Origin: JADZAI01 sp047602465
Lineage (GTDB): Bacteria; Pseudomonadota; Alphaproteobacteria; Micropepsales; Micropepsaceae
DNA: 64,000 bases
Reading direction: 5' to 3'
Assembly: GCA_047602465.1 (NCBI GenBank)
Contig: JASGHF010000001.1
Span: forward strand, 1,674,001-1,738,000
Position numbers and translations under genes: made by a program. Below the pieces are notes generated by a model that saw only the letters and a list, made by a program, of their open reading frames with translations, made no database searches and had not been told where the DNA came from. Positions 17,773 to 25,276 of the stretch are shown one piece after another; position 1 is the first letter of the stretch; the number at the start of each line of letters is the position of its first letter.

Positions 17773-18831
17773 TCAGGCCAGATGCTGCGTGAAGAACGAC
17801 TGGAGTTTGTCGAAAGGGATCATATCCACGCGATCGTAGAGATCGACATGGCTGGCGGCGGGGATGATCATCAGTTCCTTCGGCTCTGCCGCCGCCGCAT
17901 AGGCGGTCTCGCTGAAGTAGCGCGAATGGGCCTTTTCGCCGTGGATCAGCAGGACTGGACGCGGCGCAATCTCCTTGATGTAGGTCAGCAGCGGCATGTT
18001 CATGAAGGACAGCGGCGTGGTTTGCGTCCAGGCGTTACCGGAGTTGACCGCGCGCGGGTGATAGCCGCGCGGCGTCATATAATAGTCGTGATAGTCCACG
18101 AGGAACTGCGCTTCGCCGCCATGCAGCACATTGTAAGGTGGCTGGTAGGCAGGGTTGCCGTTCTCCACATCCACCCAACGCTGACGGCTCAACTGTTCCA
18201 GCGTCTGCGTGCGCTGTTCAAGGGTCGTGCTGTCATTATAGCCCTTCGACATCACGCGGGTCATGTCATACATGGTGCTGGTCGCGACGGCCTTGACGCG
18301 CTTGTCCACCGCGACCGCGTTCAAAGCCATGCCGCCCCAGCCGCAAATGCCGATGATGCCGATCCGCTCGCGATCGACTGAAGGATGCAGGCCGAGGAAA
18401 TCGACCGCCGCGCTGAAATCCTCGGTATTGATGTCAGGCGAGGCGACATTGCGCGGTTCGCCGCTGCTTTCCCCAGTGTAGGAAGGATCGAACGCCAGCG
18501 TAACGAAGCCGCGCTCCGCCATGGTCTGCGCGTATAGGCCCGACGACTGTTCCTTCACCGCGCCGAACGGACCACTGATGGCGATGGCTGCGAGCCGCTT
18601 GTTAGTCCGATCCTTCGGCAAATAGAGGTCGCCCGCCAGCGTGATGCCGTAGCGGTTCGTGAAGCTGACCTTCTGGTGATCGACCTTCACGCTTTTCGGG
18701 AAGGTCTTGTCCCATTCGTTCGACATAGCCTGTGTCTCCGCATTGGAAAGGGTCGGGAGCGAGCCGAGGACCAATGCAACCGCACCGGCCCCGCTCAGCT
18801 TGATGAGGTCGCGGCGATCAATTCTGGCCAT
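17773..18831 (-). CDS. Alpha/beta hydrolase with Tat-like signal
   Basis: A protein of 352 residues. The start MARIDRRDLIKLSGAGAVALVLGSL looks like a twin-arginine signal. The alpha/beta fold follows: oxyanion segment LAAIAISGPFGAVKEQSSGLYAQTMAERGFVTLAFDPSYTGESSG, nucleophile elbow RIGIIGICGWGGMALN with Cys in the nucleophile position, as in dienelactone-hydrolase-like members, acid region RPVLLIHGEKAHSRYFSE, and catalytic His in PAASHVDLYDR. The Trp after ICG is unusual for the elbow. The gene overlaps the upstream MFS gene by 14 bases. Substrate unknown. Confidence 0.82.
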   Translation of the reverse strand: MARIDRRDLIKLSGAGAVALVLGSLPTLSNAETQAMSNEWDKTFPKSVKVDHQKVSFTNRYGITLAGDLYLPKDRTNKRLAAIAISGPFGAVKEQSSGLYAQTMAERGFVTLAFDPSYTGESSGEPRNVASPDINTEDFSAAVDFLGLHPSVDRERIGIIGICGWGGMALNAVAVDKRVKAVATSTMYDMTRVMSKGYNDSTTLEQRTQTLEQLSRQRWVDVENGNPAYQPPYNVLHGGEAQFLVDYHDYYMTPRGYHPRAVNSGNAWTQTTPLSFMNMPLLTYIKEIAPRPVLLIHGEKAHSRYFSETAYAAAAEPKELMIIPAASHVDLYDRVDMIPFDKLQSFFTQHLA

Positions 18832-20026
18832 CAGTGCCTCCTGTGGTTTTCAGCATCTTGTGGCCGTTGCCGATCAGCAGGAGCGCCGCTCCGGCGAGTG
18901 CCACGCTGCCGCTAAAGGTTGCTTGAATGGAGATGCCGTCGAGCAGCAGCCCGCCGACCACAGCGCCCAGCAGGATCGACGCCTGGATCGCGGCGACCAT
19001 CAGGCTGCCTCCCGCCTCCGGCGCGTCATCTGCATTCTGCGACATCCACGTCATCCAGATGACCGAGAACATAGTGTTCATCGCGCCCCAGATCGCCATG
19101 AACAGCCCCACCACCATGACCGACGATCCGAACAGCAACAGCCCCACGGTGGCGCCGCCCATCACCAGCGCGGGCAGCTTCAGCAGGGGAGCGACATTGC
19201 CCTTCAGAAAGCGGCCTGCTGCCCATGTGCCGACGAACCCTGCGCAGCCGAGCAGCAGAAGAAGGATGGACAGCGTGGTCACATCCACGCCTGTCACCTT
19301 CTCCAGAAAGGGACGCAGATAGGTGAACATGGTGAAGGCCGATCCCCACGACAGCATGCAGGCAATTAGGCCGCGCTGGAAATAGGGGCGCCTGAGCAGG
19401 CCGAACATCGCCCGGAAATCCTGCCGCTGCCGCGCGGGCAGCGAAGGCAGCGCGACCATGTGCCAGACGAGATTGAGGGCAACGATCGGTGTCAGCGCCC
19501 AGAACACTGCACGCCAGCCGAACATGCCACCGAGATAGCTGCCGATCGGTGCGGCGAAGGCGGCGGCGATGGCCTGTCCGCCATACATCAAGGCAAGTGC
19601 CTTCGGCACATCGCTTTCGGGGACCAGCCGCATGATGACGGCGGTGGCTAACGCCCAGAAGCCGCCGATGCAGATACCGAGCAGCGCGCGGCCGATCATC
19701 AGCACGGCAAAATTCGGTGCAGCCGCGACCAGCACGAGCGACGCCAGCATGAAGGCCGTCATCGCGACCAGCACCCATTTGCGGTTCAGCGTGCCGGCGG
19801 CAGTCGTGATGAGCAGGCTTGCCGCCACGGCGAACAACCCGCTGATCGAGATTGCCTGCCCCGTCTGACCTTCTGTCGCGTGCAACCCTTCGGCCATCGG
19901 CGTCAACAGGCTGACCGGCATGAACTCCGAGGCGATCAGTATTGCCACGCACAGCGCCATCGAGAGCACCGCGCCCCATGCGGCGGCCGGTTTCGCCTGT
20001 TGCTCCGATACGGCGGAGGCCGTCAT
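18818..20026 (-). CDS. MFS efflux transporter (AraJ/NepI-like)
   Basis: A protein of 402 residues with 12 predicted helices. ASEFMPVSLLTPMAEGLHATEGQTGQAISISGLFAV in the first helices and LNRKWVLVAMTAFMLASLVLVAAAPNFAVLMIGRALLGICIGGFWALATAVIMRLVPES (motifs A and B/C) are typical of the AraJ/NepI/sugar-efflux branch. It probably exports a small polar compound by proton antiport. It is divergent from the LysR regulator with a 121-bp gap and heads a three-gene set with the hydrolase and the cyclophilin-like lipoprotein. Confidence 0.85.
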   Translation of the reverse strand: MTASAVSEQQAKPAAAWGAVLSMALCVAILIASEFMPVSLLTPMAEGLHATEGQTGQAISISGLFAVAASLLITTAAGTLNRKWVLVAMTAFMLASLVLVAAAPNFAVLMIGRALLGICIGGFWALATAVIMRLVPESDVPKALALMYGGQAIAAAFAAPIGSYLGGMFGWRAVFWALTPIVALNLVWHMVALPSLPARQRQDFRAMFGLLRRPYFQRGLIACMLSWGSAFTMFTYLRPFLEKVTGVDVTTLSILLLLLGCAGFVGTWAAGRFLKGNVAPLLKLPALVMGGATVGLLLFGSSVMVVGLFMAIWGAMNTMFSVIWMTWMSQNADDAPEAGGSLMVAAIQASILLGAVVGGLLLDGISIQATFSGSVALAGAALLLIGNGHKMLKTTGGTDGQN

Positions 20027-20147
20027 CCTTGCGTGCTCCCGCAGAAATTGTTGCGGTACAACTAGCAGAGCATGACTGAAAGGATTACCCGTCGAAATCC
20101 GAATGAACTAATCGACTGACGCTCATAATGCGACGTGAGGGGATTTG

Positions 20148-21041
20148 ATGCCCAGGACCGATCTCAACCAACTGACATGGTTCCAGACCGTGGCGGAGGA
20201 ACGCAGCTTCACTAAGGCCGCTGCAAAACTGGGTATCGCGCAATCGACCCTCAGCCATGCGATAAAGCAGCTCGAAGCGCGCATGGGCATAAGGCTGCTG
20301 ACCCGCACGACCCGCAACGTCGCGCCAACCGCAGAGGGTGAACGTCTGCTGGCCACTATCACGCCGCGCATCATGGAGATCGAGGAGGAGATCGCATCCC
20401 TGACCGCTCTCGGTGACAAACCGTCGGGTTCGATCCGGCTGACGTTATCGGACCACGCGCTTGAAAGCGTCGTCTGGCCTAAGCTCAAGCCGGTGCTCAG
20501 CACCTATCCCGACATCAGTGTCGAATTGATCCTCGACAGCACCTTTCGCAATATCGTCGAGGAACGCTTCGACGCGGGGGTCAGGCTGGGGGAAAGCGTC
20601 GAGAAGGACATGATCGCAGTGCGGATCGGTCCGGATTGGCGATTGGTGGCTGTTGCCTCGCCTGCCTATCTTGACGCGCATGGCGTGCCCGAACATCCAC
20701 AGGATTTGGTTCGGCATGTCTGCATCAACATGCGTCACGAGACGGCTGGGGGCCTATATGCATGGGAGTTCGAGAAAGATGGGCAGGAATTGCGCGTCCG
20801 GGTCGAAGGGCAACTTACCTTCAACAATAGCTACGCCATGATCGACGCGGCGGTCAGCGGCTATGGCATCGCCTACGTCCCTGGAGACATCGTGGAACAG
20901 CAGATCGCATCAGGCGAACTGGTGCAGGTCCTTGACGACTGGTCGCCCTTCTTCGATGGCTATTTCCTCTATTACCCCAGCCGTCGCCAGAACCTGCCTG
21001 CGTTCAAGGTCATTGTCGATACGCTCCGGCATCGCCACTGA
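20148..21041 (+). CDS. LysR-family transcriptional regulator
   Basis: A protein of 297 residues. The N-terminal winged HTH is clear: LNQLTWFQTVAEERSFTKAAAKLGIAQSTLSHAIKQLEARMGIRLLTRTTRNVAPTAEGE. A periplasmic-binding-like effector domain follows (GSIRLTLSDHALESVVWPKLKPVLSTYPDISVELILD). The ATG at 20148 follows GTGAGGGG; the TTG three bases upstream is less likely. The divergent arrangement with the MFS-hydrolase set is the classic layout for a LysR regulator and its targets. The inducer is unknown. Confidence 0.9.
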   Translation: MPRTDLNQLTWFQTVAEERSFTKAAAKLGIAQSTLSHAIKQLEARMGIRLLTRTTRNVAPTAEGERLLATITPRIMEIEEEIASLTALGDKPSGSIRLTLSDHALESVVWPKLKPVLSTYPDISVELILDSTFRNIVEERFDAGVRLGESVEKDMIAVRIGPDWRLVAVASPAYLDAHGVPEHPQDLVRHVCINMRHETAGGLYAWEFEKDGQELRVRVEGQLTFNNSYAMIDAAVSGYGIAYVPGDIVEQQIASGELVQVLDDWSPFFDGYFLYYPSRRQNLPAFKVIVDTLRHRH

Positions 21042-21095
21042 TGGCCGATGCCCTGCTGAGTTCTCTCCTTTGTTCGAGAATGGTTTCAGCCCAGG

Positions 21096-21236
21096 ATGGC
21101 AGATTCCCGTGCTTTTGATGACGTGGCGCGCCTAGATGGCGCGACTTCGAACGAATTGTTCGAGGTTCTTGGCCAGTGGAACGCTTACCTTGAGCACCGG
21201 AAGTCTGCGGACTCTCCAGTGCCGCCATGCCCCTAG
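21096..21236 (+). CDS. Small ORF upstream of mobC, 46 residues
   Basis: ATG 21096 to TAG 21236 encodes an acidic 46-residue peptide (MADSRAFDDVARLDGATSNE... ending PPCP). It overlaps the mobC start by 10 bases, which would allow translational coupling. It has no strong ribosome site and no recognised domain. The frame also covers an inverted repeat at 21145-21165, so the stretch may instead act as DNA (oriT region). Confidence 0.3.
   Translation: MADSRAFDDVARLDGATSNELFEVLGQWNAYLEHRKSADSPVPPCP
21145..21165. other. Inverted repeat upstream of mobC, possible oriT component
   Basis: TCGAAC and GTTCGA (21147-21152, 21158-21163), separated by GAATT, can be extended by a G-T and a C-G pair to an 8-bp stem. 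Transfer origins of mobilizable elements usually lie next to the mobC/relaxase genes, and this is the only clear dyad in the 185-bp gap before mobC. The nick site cannot be read. Confidence 0.3.
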
Positions 21237-21640
21237 AGCCGGCTTCTGGCGGCAAATCACCCGCACCCCATGGCAGGGCCGGCCGGCCCTTCAGCCTCCG
21301 CCTTTCGGCGGATGAACGGGCACGGCTGACCCGCGAGGCGTCCGGCGCGCCGCTCGGGCCATATATCAGGGCGAAGGTTCTGGGCGATCCTCCGCCCGTC
21401 GCCGCCCGCCGCTCCGGCCTACCGGTAGAAGACCGGAAGGCACTGGCGCAAGTCCTCGCTCTGCTCGGCCAGTCGCGGATCGCAAGCAATCTGAACCAGC
21501 TCGCCCACGCCGCCCATATCGGCGCGCTGGCGATCGATCCCGAGATCGAGCGTGATCTGACGGACGCCATCGCGTTCGTCCGCGAGCTGCGCCGCCTGCT
21601 GCTCGCCGCCCTCGGCCTCAAGCCTGAGGGCGTGACATGA
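21227..21640 (+). CDS. MobC-like relaxosome accessory protein
   Basis: A protein of 137 residues. RPFSLRLSADERARLTREASGAPLGPYIRAKVLG resembles the ribbon-helix-helix-like start of mobilization accessory proteins, and LAQVLALLGQSRIASNLNQLAHAAHIGAL is the typical bacterial mobilization (MobC) helix with the conserved Asn-Leu-Asn-Gln. These proteins open DNA at oriT for the relaxase. The relaxase start overlaps its end (GTGACATGATC, four-base overlap), showing a mobilization operon. Confidence 0.82.
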   Translation: MPLEPASGGKSPAPHGRAGRPFSLRLSADERARLTREASGAPLGPYIRAKVLGDPPPVAARRSGLPVEDRKALAQVLALLGQSRIASNLNQLAHAAHIGALAIDPEIERDLTDAIAFVRELRRLLLAALGLKPEGVT

Positions 21641-22905
21641 TCCTCAAAGGCTCGCAGCGCAGCGGCGGCCAGAACCTAGCCGCCCATTTGATGAATGTGG
21701 CGGATAACGAGCACGTCCGTTTGCACGAGCTTCGCGGCTTCGCATCCGACGATCTGCGCGGCGCATTCAAGGAGGTCGAAGCGATCAGCCGCGGGACAGC
21801 CTGCCGTCAGTATCTGTTCTCTCTGAGCCTCAACCCGCCGAAGGCGAATGTCCCTATCGAAGTCTTCGAGCAGGCGATCGACCGGATCGAGGAACGGCTG
21901 GGGCTGACCGGCCAGCCCCGCGCCATCGTCATCCACGAGAAAGAGAACCGACGCCACGCGCATTGCGTGTGGAGCCGCATCGACGCGCAGACCATGACGG
22001 CGCGTCAGATGTCGCACTTCAAGATGAAGCTGACCGGCGTTTCCCGCGAGCTTTATCTGGAACATGGCTGGACGCTGCCCAACGGCCTCGCCAACAAGGC
22101 GGAGCGCGACCCGACCAACTTTACGCTGGCGGAATGGCAGCAGGCCAAGCGGGAGGAGATCGACCCGCGCTGGCTGAAGCAGACAGCGCAGGATTGCTGG
22201 GCGAAGTCGGACAACGCCAAGTCCTTCGCCCGCGCTCTGGAAGATCACGGCCTGTTTCTCGCGAAGGGGGATCGGCGCGGCCTCGTTGTGCTGGATCACA
22301 AATGCAAGGTCTGGTCGCTGCCCCGCCTGCTGAGCATCAAAACCAAGGTCGCGCGCGAGCGCATCGGCGATCCCGACGGCCTGCCTTCCGTCGCCCACAC
22401 GCAAAAGCTGATCGGCCAGCGCATGACACCGGCGATCCGGCGTCATGTCGATGAGGCCCGAAAGACCTTCCTGCAACGCTCGGTGCAGCTCGACCAATAC
22501 AAGGCCGAGATGACACGGCTGCACCGCGCCGCCCGTGACCGGCTCGCCCAGCGCCAGACGATGGAATGGGAGAGCGAGACGCGGGAACGCGCCGCCAAGC
22601 TCCCCAAGGGCTGGCGCGCCCTCTGGCAGCGGATCACGGGAAAGTTTCAGGAGACGCGCGCAAGCCATGAGCGCGAGGCCGGTCTGACACGCCTTCGCCA
22701 CACGGGCGAACGGCAAGCGCTGACCGAACAGCAGCACGCCCAGCGCGCCACCTTGCAGACGGAGTTCAGGAAGCTCCGTTCCGCACAAGCCGAGCAGCTT
22801 CTCGGTCTGCGCCGCGACATCGGGCGCTTCCTCAAACTTCAGCGTCAACCCGACACGCCCGCCATGACACGCGGACGCGGGCTTGGCCTGCGCCTCGAAC
22901 GATAG
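21637..22905 (+). CDS. Relaxase/mobilization nuclease (MobA/VirD2-like)
   Basis: A protein of 422 residues. The N-terminal relaxase domain has the three-His metal motif in AIVIHEKENRRHAHCVWSRID (HxH followed by W-S-R-I-D), and a FSLSLNPPK segment typical of the fold. The C-terminal part (about residue 260 onward) is highly charged and helical, with many Arg/Gln residues, consistent with DNA binding. It would nick oriT and lead the strand into a recipient. Operon: mobC, this gene, a membrane protein, a small protein, then the coupling protein. Which Tyr is catalytic cannot be told by eye. Confidence 0.82.
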   Translation: MILKGSQRSGGQNLAAHLMNVADNEHVRLHELRGFASDDLRGAFKEVEAISRGTACRQYLFSLSLNPPKANVPIEVFEQAIDRIEERLGLTGQPRAIVIHEKENRRHAHCVWSRIDAQTMTARQMSHFKMKLTGVSRELYLEHGWTLPNGLANKAERDPTNFTLAEWQQAKREEIDPRWLKQTAQDCWAKSDNAKSFARALEDHGLFLAKGDRRGLVVLDHKCKVWSLPRLLSIKTKVARERIGDPDGLPSVAHTQKLIGQRMTPAIRRHVDEARKTFLQRSVQLDQYKAEMTRLHRAARDRLAQRQTMEWESETRERAAKLPKGWRALWQRITGKFQETRASHEREAGLTRLRHTGERQALTEQQHAQRATLQTEFRKLRSAQAEQLLGLRRDIGRFLKLQRQPDTPAMTRGRGLGLRLER

Positions 22906-22927
22906 GTCTCAAACGAAGGAGAGCACC

Positions 22928-23452
22928 ATGTCTTCGCGTAAGGATGACAACAACGAGTTCGCTGCCATCTTCATGATCTTCGCCCTGATCGCGGCGGCGA
23001 TCGCCGCCTACTACGTCCTGCTGGCGCTGATCCTAACGACGATCCTGACCATTGCCTGCTTGTGCGCGTGGAACACGCCGCAGACTTTCGACGATCGTTT
23101 CACGATCTTTCCAGAAGAAGCGCGTGAGTTCGTCATTCGAGGGCTGATCTGCGCTGTTATCGCCGTGCTGTTCTCGGCCATCGGCGTCTGGCGGTGGGGC
23201 TGGAAGATCGAGCCGAATGCGTGGTGGGTCATCGCCATCGGTGGCTATGTCGCGGGATCGCTCGGCCTTGAAGTCCTGCGCGCACGCGAACTGCCGGACG
23301 GCACGCCCGACATCTTCCCGCTGCGCACCATTCCCGTGCCGCCCCCGCCGGTGATCGAGGCGGAAGCGATCGATGTCACCCCGCCCGACCCTAAACCTGC
23401 GCCGGAACCCTTCCGCTTCGCGGAATGGGATGACGGGGAGGCCAGCCCATGA
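22928..23452 (+). CDS. Membrane protein of the mobilization operon
   Basis: A protein of 174 residues from ATG 22928 (AAGGAGAGCACC just upstream). Predicted membrane helices: FAAIFMIFALIAAAIAAYYVLLALILTTILTIACLCAW (two), GLICAVIAVLFSAIGVW (one), and WWVIAIGGYVAGSLGLEVL (one). The C-terminus is cytoplasmic and Pro-rich (PVPPPPVIEAEAIDVTPPDPKPAPEP). By position between relaxase and coupling protein, it may anchor or assist the coupling protein. No family recognised. Confidence 0.65.
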   Translation: MSSRKDDNNEFAAIFMIFALIAAAIAAYYVLLALILTTILTIACLCAWNTPQTFDDRFTIFPEEAREFVIRGLICAVIAVLFSAIGVWRWGWKIEPNAWWVIAIGGYVAGSLGLEVLRARELPDGTPDIFPLRTIPVPPPPVIEAEAIDVTPPDPKPAPEPFRFAEWDDGEASP

Positions 23453-23679
23453 GCTTTTCCAAGTTCGTCGAGGTCTACAATTTCTTCTGGCTGGTGGAAT
23501 CCCAGCAGCAACAGCGGCTCGCATGGGAGGATGCGGCGCAGGCGCGGATCGCCCGAGATCGCGCCGAAGCCCTCGCCGCCGCCCAGCTTCGCGCCATGCT
23601 GGATGCCAACCCAAGCGGAATGCTTGGCAACGCGCAACTGAACGATCCCGAAGCTCTGGCGCAATCGGGTTTGCTATGA
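23449..23679 (+). CDS. Small helical protein of the mobilization operon
   Basis: A protein of 76 residues that starts within the end of the membrane-protein gene (ATGA overlap) and whose own stop overlaps the start of the coupling-protein gene (ATGA again). It is mainly helical and Gln/Ala-rich (ESQQQQRLAWEDAAQARIARDRAEALAAAQLRAML). The double overlap supports it as a real, cotranslated gene. Function unknown. Confidence 0.6.
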   Translation: MSFSKFVEVYNFFWLVESQQQQRLAWEDAAQARIARDRAEALAAAQLRAMLDANPSGMLGNAQLNDPEALAQSGLL

Positions 23680-25145
23680 GCGGGGTTTCCGCCATGCCGG
23701 TGAAGCGCGGGATCGAACTCGGCTTCCTGAACGGCAAGCCGCTCATCTATGGCGGCACCGAGCCGGTCGCCATCGACGCGCAGGCAGGCAAGGGCAAGCT
23801 CGCCCGCTTTCTTGGCGTCAATCTGGTCTCGCCCAGCACCAAGCAAGTCTCGAAGATCATCACCGACCCCAAGGACGCCGAGCTGACGTGGGTGGCATGG
23901 AAGACGCTGGAGCGTCAGGGCTACGACGTGCGCTTCATCAATGCAGGCAAGCTGCACGGCTACAAAAGCGAGACCTTCAACCTCAACACGCGCCTTCTGG
24001 AAGTCGCTGCTGTATCCGAGCTTAGCCCCATCGTCGGCGATGTCGCCTACGATGCCGCAAGCTTCCTGCTGCCCATCGATCCTGCTCCCAACCATCGTTG
24101 GATCGGGCAAGGCGCGCGCGTGTTCGCCGCCCTCTACAACAAGCAGGCGGCGTGTTTTCCGTCTCAACGCTGGCCGTGCACAGCGGGTGGGCTGTGGGAT
24201 TTCTTCGCCCGCGACCGGCAGGAGATCACGGACGATCTGATGCTCTGGGCGAGCGACAGCCGCAGGCAAGATGATGCCGGTATGTGCCATCTGGTGGCGA
24301 GCTTCCTGACCTCGAACGATCAGTGGAACGCCTATGCCTCGCTCCTGACCGAACAGCTTCGCGGCTTCTCGAAGGGGTCTGCTGCGCGGTTCGTGACGGA
24401 TGCCAATTCCTTCGATCCCGCCGATATGAAGCGGCGGCGCACTGCACTGTTCATCATCGGCTCGTCGGACAGCGACACCAGCCACACGCTGGTCGGCGCG
24501 ATGACGGCGGCGATCGTGGAACGCTTCGCCGGAACGCATGGTCCTCTTCGCGCCCTCGTGATCGGCGAGGAATGGGGACAGCTCTATGTCTCGAACTTCT
24601 ACAAGATGCTGACCCTATACCGGCAGGGCGGCGTGGATTTCCTCGGCGTCTTCCAGAACGCGCCTGCCCAGATCGAGCGGCGTTACGGCGAGGAAGTCGC
24701 CCGCACATGGCGCAAGGCCGTCGCCCACACGCTCTATCGTGGTCTTCCCGACGACAAGACGCTTGAAGGGATCGAAAAGCGCTCGGGCAGAGCCTCCGTC
24801 ATGGTGCGTGGGTTCAACGTCTCCAACGCGCAGGTGAACGGATCGGGCGACAATCTGGTCGAGCAGGCCCGCCCGCTTCTTCAGGTGGAAGACATCCGCG
24901 CCCTCACGGGTGGCAAGACCGCGCTTCTGGAATCCCGCGACCATGGTTTCTTCGTCGTCGATCTGCCGAATTTCTGGGAGCGGCCCGAGATGAGTGGGAT
25001 GCTGCGCGATGTCACCAAGAAGCCCGACAAATATGCGTGGCTCGCGACCCGCGCCCGTGCGCTGCCATCACCTGCACCAAATGATGATCGAGATGCGGAG
25101 ATCAGAGACATCCTCGAAAGTCTGGAGTCAGACACTGACCTTTAG
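23676..25145 (+). CDS. Type IV coupling protein (VirD4/TraG-like ATPase)
   Basis: A protein of 489 residues from ATG 23676. GIELGFLNGKPLIYGGTEPVAIDAQAGKGKLARFLGVNLV matches the VirD4/TraG pattern up to Walker A (AGKGK), followed by IITDPKDAELTWVAWKTLERQGYDVRFIN, as in coupling proteins. The C-terminal TraG domain has ALVIGEEWGQL in the Walker B position, where DE is usual, and LTLYRQGGVDFLGVFQNAPAQIERRYGEE as the sensor region. It has no N-terminal membrane helices; the membrane protein two genes upstream may supply them. It would hand the relaxase-DNA complex to a transfer channel encoded elsewhere. Confidence 0.72.
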   Translation: MSGVSAMPVKRGIELGFLNGKPLIYGGTEPVAIDAQAGKGKLARFLGVNLVSPSTKQVSKIITDPKDAELTWVAWKTLERQGYDVRFINAGKLHGYKSETFNLNTRLLEVAAVSELSPIVGDVAYDAASFLLPIDPAPNHRWIGQGARVFAALYNKQAACFPSQRWPCTAGGLWDFFARDRQEITDDLMLWASDSRRQDDAGMCHLVASFLTSNDQWNAYASLLTEQLRGFSKGSAARFVTDANSFDPADMKRRRTALFIIGSSDSDTSHTLVGAMTAAIVERFAGTHGPLRALVIGEEWGQLYVSNFYKMLTLYRQGGVDFLGVFQNAPAQIERRYGEEVARTWRKAVAHTLYRGLPDDKTLEGIEKRSGRASVMVRGFNVSNAQVNGSGDNLVEQARPLLQVEDIRALTGGKTALLESRDHGFFVVDLPNFWERPEMSGMLRDVTKKPDKYAWLATRARALPSPAPNDDRDAEIRDILESLESDTDL

Positions 25146-25204
25146 GTCGGAATTGGGCTTAACGCCCATGCCGAGCCAATAGCCTTCGTGCGGCGAGCGA
25201 GGGT

Positions 25205-25251
25205 CAAGGGGTTACACGGGCGGCAACGCCGCTGGCGCGGGCCGCCCCTTG
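25205..25251. other. Nested inverted repeats after the coupling-protein gene
   Basis: CAAGGGG (25205-25211) pairs with CCCCTTG (25245-25251), and GGGCGGC (25218-25224) pairs with GCCGCCC (25241-25247), so the two stems compete for the same right arm; a small CGCC/GGCG hairpin lies inside. It sits between the mobilization operon and the convergent HEPN gene. There is no T run, so it is either a weak terminator or a DNA site. Confidence 0.35.
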
Positions 25252-25276
25252 AGGCTTCTCGCGGATTGAGGCGTTT

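Noticed and set aside
21042..21095. Left end of the element directly after the LysR gene
   Set aside because: No copy of the tRNA-Arg end is found here; the only matching 9-mer at a gene boundary is at 17196. It remains the main alternative if that match is chance.
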